From: Pedobacter sp. SYSU D00535
Lineage (GTDB): Bacteria; Bacteroidota; Bacteroidia; Sphingobacteriales; Sphingobacteriaceae
DNA: 64,000 nt
Direction of reading: 5' to 3'
Assembly: GCF_017355855.1 (NCBI RefSeq)
Contig: NZ_JAFEWD010000015.1
Span: forward strand, 22,003 to 86,002
Of the stretch, positions 60,612 through 64,000 are shown piece after piece (the stretch's first letter is position 1; each line of letters opens with the position of its first letter). The translations under genes were made by a program, and so were the position numbers. The notes beneath the pieces are model-generated. The model ran no database searches. It was not told the origin of the DNA and was given only the letters and a program-made list of their open reading frames with translations.

Positions 60612-63266
60612 CTACCTTACCGTATCCGCCGATGTAGTCTGCTTCTTTCTGATAAAGCCTCCCAGTTTATTCTTAATCTGTTCCGCGGCCTTCGTTTGTA
60701 CCTGCTTTTTTAGGGTGTCGGCTCGTTGCTGCGCCTGAGCTTTTGACTTTTCCACAAGGGTGTTTACTTCCTGCTGTGCTTTTGCCTGCAGTTCTGCTTT
60801 TTTTGTATCTACAAACTGAGTGGCGGCTGTTTTTACTTCGTTGCGGGTATCATCGGCTACAGAGGTAATCTTAATACTTGGCTTCAGCACCGTGCCGGTC
60901 ATAAGCGCGTTCACTTTCACCGTTTCTCCCAGCTCTACCGCTGATCCTGTTTTCGAGTTAAAGCGCGCCAGCAAGGCGTTGCCCGCTGCATTGACTTTGG
61001 TGCCCAGGTAAGCCCGCGGAACGTTCATTGCCAGCTTGTAGCTCATGCTCTGATCCAGACTGTTGAAACCTTCTACCAGCATGGAAAAGTCGCCCTTCTT
61101 AATGGTCAGAGGTGCTACGTTGAGTCGGCCGTTCTCAATCTTGAACTTGGTCAGGAAGTTATTCAGTTCCAGCTTCTGAAGTTTATCCGTATTCAAAGCA
61201 AGAGAAAGCTTGTTTAAGGGTTCAAATCCCTGCACAATTGCCTGGATAATGTTGGTAATCCCTTCAACATTGACAGAAGAGTAGAGAGGCATCATGTGCT
61301 GATCAAGCTCAGAGTTGAAGGAAAGCTTAGTGGAGAAAGTACCGCTGGTATATTTAGCAACGGGAGCCAGCAGTTTTATCGTATTAAAGGTGCTGAAGGC
61401 CTTCTGGATACTCATCTTTTCGATGCCAAAATCAATGTTCACTTTTGGTTTTTTAACATCAGTGCTGGCGTAGGAACCGTTCATGCTCAGGCGTCCGTCG
61501 AGCATATCCAGCTTCATGTCTTTGAAGTAGAGGGTCTGTTGATCTACCTGTAAGCTCCCTGCAGCATTCTGGATATCGTAATTATCATACAACACCCGCC
61601 CCGCATTTACAGAAAGCGCAAAATCAATATTAGCAGGAACTTCAATAACTGTCAGCTTGGCTGTGTCGGCCTGCTTGCTGGTACCTGGAGTTGAAGGTCC
61701 CATCAGCTCATTTACATCCAATAAACCAGAACGTACGTTAAACTTCCCTCTAAGCGGAATATCCTTTTTAAAGACATATTCCAGGTAATTGTCCAGCGTT
61801 CCGTTTGCCTGGAAGTCGCTCTTGCCTACCTTCGCGGAGAGGTTCGTAAGACTGATATTTTTGGGATTAAACGTGACTTTCGCAGATGGAACGCTCACCG
61901 GCATAGGTACCTGCTGTCCCGAGTAATTGAAATTGTTAGCTACCAGGAAGCCGGAAATCTTGAAATTCTGGTATTGGCCTTTATCTACTGAAGATTTGTT
62001 TCCGGTTGCTTTTACATCGGCATCCACTATCCCGCTAAGGTTCATTCCCTGCATGGGGAAAATAGTGGTCAGCTGTTTCAGATCCAATTTTCCTTTCAAC
62101 ACCATATCCACAAAGGGATCACTAACGGGATTTTTTACGAGCAGTTTCCCGTCCAGCGGGATGGTGCCAAACTCCAGGTGGAAAGACGGGATGTTTACGA
62201 TGGTATGATCTAGCACCCCGTCAGGATTTTCGATATCGGCCTTTACGGCGATATTGTTGATAGCCGAGCTTAGTCCGGGGTATTTTACTTTTCCATCGGC
62301 AATCAGGAAATGCAGATCGAAAGCCGGTAGGGATTTCTCGTTGTAGGTACCTTTGGCCTTTCCTTCGAAACCAAACTTGCCGCTGGCGTTCATATCTTTA
62401 AAGCTCGAAGAGTATAGGGCAGGTATCAGTGAAAGGAAGTTTTTCAGGTCCGACTGCGCCGCGTTAAACTTTACATCTACCAGCATATCATCAGCATTCG
62501 GCATTGCCAGACTTCCACTGAGTGAAAGGATGAGCTCGTTCAAGTTGATCTTGTTTGCACCCAGACTGAACTTCATCTGCTTCATATCAATCTCAATGGG
62601 CAGATCCGCCGAGAGTTTTACCCTGCTCAGGTAGGGAATGCCGGCGTATTTTACTGTTAGTTTTTCAATGGTTGAAGAAGTATTCAGCGTAAACAGATCT
62701 TGTGTGAAATCACCGTCTCCATCGTGATTTAGGCTGTCCATCGCCATAAAGAAGCCCAGAGACGCATCATCATAGACAATCCTGCCGTTTTCTATCTCAT
62801 AGTTCTTTAAGGCAGCTTTCAATTTGGTTTGTGAAGTATCTGCATCAGCCGCTTCCGAAGAATCGGCTTTAGCTATGTCCCAGTTTGCTTTTCCGCTTTT
62901 CAACACACGGGCATAGATCCGTGGCTCCTGGAGCTTTACCGACTTGATCTGGTAACTCTCCCCCTTGATTACGCTCATGACGTCCAGGTTCACGTGTAGG
63001 CGAGGGATATTGGCCAGGGTATCAGTCGCAAAACTGTCAATTCCGGCGATGGTAAGACTATCTAGATCTACCCCCAGGTATGGAAAGGAACTGATCAGCG
63101 TGAAATCAACCTCTTTGAAGTTAACCTTAGCATTTACATTCGTATTAATTGACTTTTTAACTTCAGCAAGGATTTTATCCTTAAAAAGGAAGGGAGCAAG
63201 GGCTGCTGCAGAAAGTAAAACAATGCCTGTAAGGACAAGGGTGATGGCAACTTTTCTAAAACTCAT
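60612..63266 (-). CDS. AsmA-family protein
   Basis: An 884-residue envelope protein with an N-terminal membrane helix (VAITLVLTGIVLLSAAALAP) and the AsmA start FKDKILAEVKKSINTNVNAK. A long beta-rich body follows, and an AsmA-like C-terminal domain (about 570-780). The tail (about 800-870) is Ala/Gln/Lys-rich and helical (VDTKKAELQAKAQQEVNTL). AsmA/YhdP proteins are thought to carry phospholipids between the inner and outer membranes. Third positions favour C over G (about 39 to 27), as expected for a lagging-strand gene on this side of the window. The 121-base gap after it holds no gene. Confidence 0.9.
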   Translation of the reverse strand: MSFRKVAITLVLTGIVLLSAAALAPFLFKDKILAEVKKSINTNVNAKVNFKEVDFTLISSFPYLGVDLDSLTIAGIDSFATDTLANIPRLHVNLDVMSVIKGESYQIKSVKLQEPRIYARVLKSGKANWDIAKADSSEAADADTSQTKLKAALKNYEIENGRIVYDDASLGFFMAMDSLNHDGDGDFTQDLFTLNTSSTIEKLTVKYAGIPYLSRVKLSADLPIEIDMKQMKFSLGANKINLNELILSLSGSLAMPNADDMLVDVKFNAAQSDLKNFLSLIPALYSSSFKDMNASGKFGFEGKAKGTYNEKSLPAFDLHFLIADGKVKYPGLSSAINNIAVKADIENPDGVLDHTIVNIPSFHLEFGTIPLDGKLLVKNPVSDPFVDMVLKGKLDLKQLTTIFPMQGMNLSGIVDADVKATGNKSSVDKGQYQNFKISGFLVANNFNYSGQQVPMPVSVPSAKVTFNPKNISLTNLSAKVGKSDFQANGTLDNYLEYVFKKDIPLRGKFNVRSGLLDVNELMGPSTPGTSKQADTAKLTVIEVPANIDFALSVNAGRVLYDNYDIQNAAGSLQVDQQTLYFKDMKLDMLDGRLSMNGSYASTDVKKPKVNIDFGIEKMSIQKAFSTFNTIKLLAPVAKYTSGTFSTKLSFNSELDQHMMPLYSSVNVEGITNIIQAIVQGFEPLNKLSLALNTDKLQKLELNNFLTKFKIENGRLNVAPLTIKKGDFSMLVEGFNSLDQSMSYKLAMNVPRAYLGTKVNAAGNALLARFNSKTGSAVELGETVKVNALMTGTVLKPSIKITSVADDTRNEVKTAATQFVDTKKAELQAKAQQEVNTLVEKSKAQAQQRADTLKKQVQTKAAEQIKNKLGGFIRKKQTTSADTVR

Positions 63267-63336
63267 GTGTGTGAGGAATTTGAGAGGGGAAATTAAGAAA
63301 TTTTAGGGGATTAGGGGGAACGCATGGTACTAAGGG

Positions 63337-64000
63337 TGTCTCGTCCTAAAAAAAAGTTTACAGGTTAAAGATATAATCCTAGGATAGCTTTACGGATTTC
63401 CACTAGTCCTAAGATAGCTTTACAAGCTTACGATTTTTCTGATAATAGTTTTTCCATAGTTTGTTTGTACTGATCATTTCGGAATGTACTACAGCAGGAG
63501 TTAGCATACCGTTGCTCATATGTGGCCTTTCGGTATTATAAAGCTCAATAGCTTTTTCCAGCAGGATTCTTCCGTCTGCTAAATCGGTTGCCCGATAGTA
63601 GTTTAGATACTCTTGTTTGAGTATCCCATTGATACGCTCTGCTATTGCATTCTCTTTGGGATCTCCGTTTTCTGTCATACTAATCTGTATCTGATAATCC
63701 TGCAATAGCTTTACATACTGCTCGCTGCAGTATTGCACTCCCCGGTCTGAATGATGAATAAGTGAGTAACCTGAAGCAGGTAACGATTGTAAAGCCATTT
63801 TCAGGGCCTTGAGAGTTTCCACAGATTCCAATGTGTCGGAAAGGTGGTAACCGACAACTTATGAGAATATGCATCTGTAATTAAGCTAATGTACAAGTAC
63901 TTATCCTTTTGTGCTCCAATAGGTGATGTCACTTACCCAAAGCTGATTAGGAGTAGTAAGTTCGATTCCCTTAATCCTATTGGGCCACTTTCGAAGCCAA
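63337..64000 (-). mobile_element. IS3-family insertion sequence, right-hand part (runs off the window)
   Basis: The element holds a transposase remnant (from 63409 upward). A likely terminal inverted repeat begins at 63337 with TGTCTCGTCCTAAAAAA, which starts with TG like other IS3-family ends. Two similar blocks, CCTAGGATAGCTTTAC (about 63380) and CCTAAGATAGCTTTAC (about 63406), lie between that end and the transposase stop. The other end is beyond the window, so target duplication cannot be checked. Confidence 0.7.
63409..64000 (-). pseudogene. IS3-family transposase (OrfB, rve domain), frameshifted and incomplete
   Basis: The integrase core is recognisable in three frames in turn. WPNRIKGIELTTPNQLWVSD opens the window end, KDKYLYISLITDAYSHK continues in a second frame, and ETLKALKMALQSLP to HHSDRGVQYCSEQY, TENGDPKENAIAERINGIL and YNTERPHMSNGMLTP follow in a third. 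The first break, near 63919-63921, looks like a loss of two bases; the second, near 63857-63859, a loss of one base. Neither is at the place of the programmed OrfA/OrfB frameshift. The DDE residues that lie in the readable parts are present, but the gene cannot give a whole protein, so it is probably dead unless these are sequencing errors. Confidence 0.85.

Noticed and set aside
1..64000. CRISPR arrays, prophage, restriction or defence islands
   Set aside because: I saw no regularly spaced repeats, no phage structural genes, no integrase apart from the IS3 remnant, and no restriction or abortive-infection families in the window.

Overview
The window looks like a chromosomal segment of a Bacteroidota bacterium, most likely a member of Sphingobacteriaceae (Pedobacter-like). 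This rests on a SusC/SusD pair, several -7 promoter boxes of the Bacteroidota form TAnnTTTG, the gene set DUF4175 / HATPase / ybeY, many lineage-typical DUF families, a tRNA gene without encoded CCA, and protein sequences that read like this family. It is mostly an ordinary housekeeping region, with about 56 protein genes, one tRNA gene, no rRNA, no CRISPR array and no prophage. A decayed IS3-family transposase lies at the right edge.

Layout. 0-4 kb: a cyanophycin cluster in which cyanophycin synthetase (cphA) is divergent from cyanophycinase (cphB) and an isoaspartyl peptidase, so synthesis and full breakdown of the Asp/Arg polymer are encoded together. 4-6 kb: a peroxiredoxin / AhpD-like pair, and a possible structured RNA downstream. 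6-10 kb: an envelope-related set made of a two-component system, a predicted outer-membrane protein, a Lys/Pro-rich secreted protein and an Ala/Glu/Lys-rich secreted protein. 10-16.5 kb: a lipoprotein amidase, an aldose-epimerase-like protein, gltX, and the sulfate assimilation operon cysH-cysD-cysN behind a textbook promoter. 16.6-25.4 kb: DUF4175, HATPase, ybeY, a Rossmann protein, ABC-F and mnmG, with two parS-like palindromes directly before mnmG. 25.5-31.8 kb: a Big_5 lipoprotein, gamma carbonic anhydrase, nadB, a 413-bp AT-rich gap, nadA and thiL.

31.8-39.4 kb: rmuC, a zinc peptidase, a 0.9-kb gene-free region with an 11-bp-period repeat, apaG, dus, then a CPBP protease / DUF2007 / cdsA / TonB run. 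39.4-50 kb: mfd, a run of small membrane proteins ending in a Nif3-like protein and a zinc-ribbon protein, a radical SAM protein, and a PadR-PspC pair. 50-57 kb: one SusC/SusD pair behind a CRP-like site, an OmpA-family protein and an LD-carboxypeptidase. 57-64 kb: metG, tRNA-Arg(CCT), a 2H phosphoesterase, a 46-residue membrane protein, an AsmA-family protein and the IS3 remnant.

The most interesting large-scale signal is that this window probably contains the replication origin. Third-codon-position G versus C bias changes sign at the nadB-nadA gap (29,277-29,689). To the left, minus-strand genes are mostly G-biased and plus-strand genes C-biased; to the right it is the other way round. The gap is AT-rich and holds a perfect DnaA box. 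Two parS-like sites lie about 6 kb to its left and a degenerate third lies about 2 kb to its right. This is inference from reading the sequence; cumulative skew, a parB search and read-depth data would decide it.
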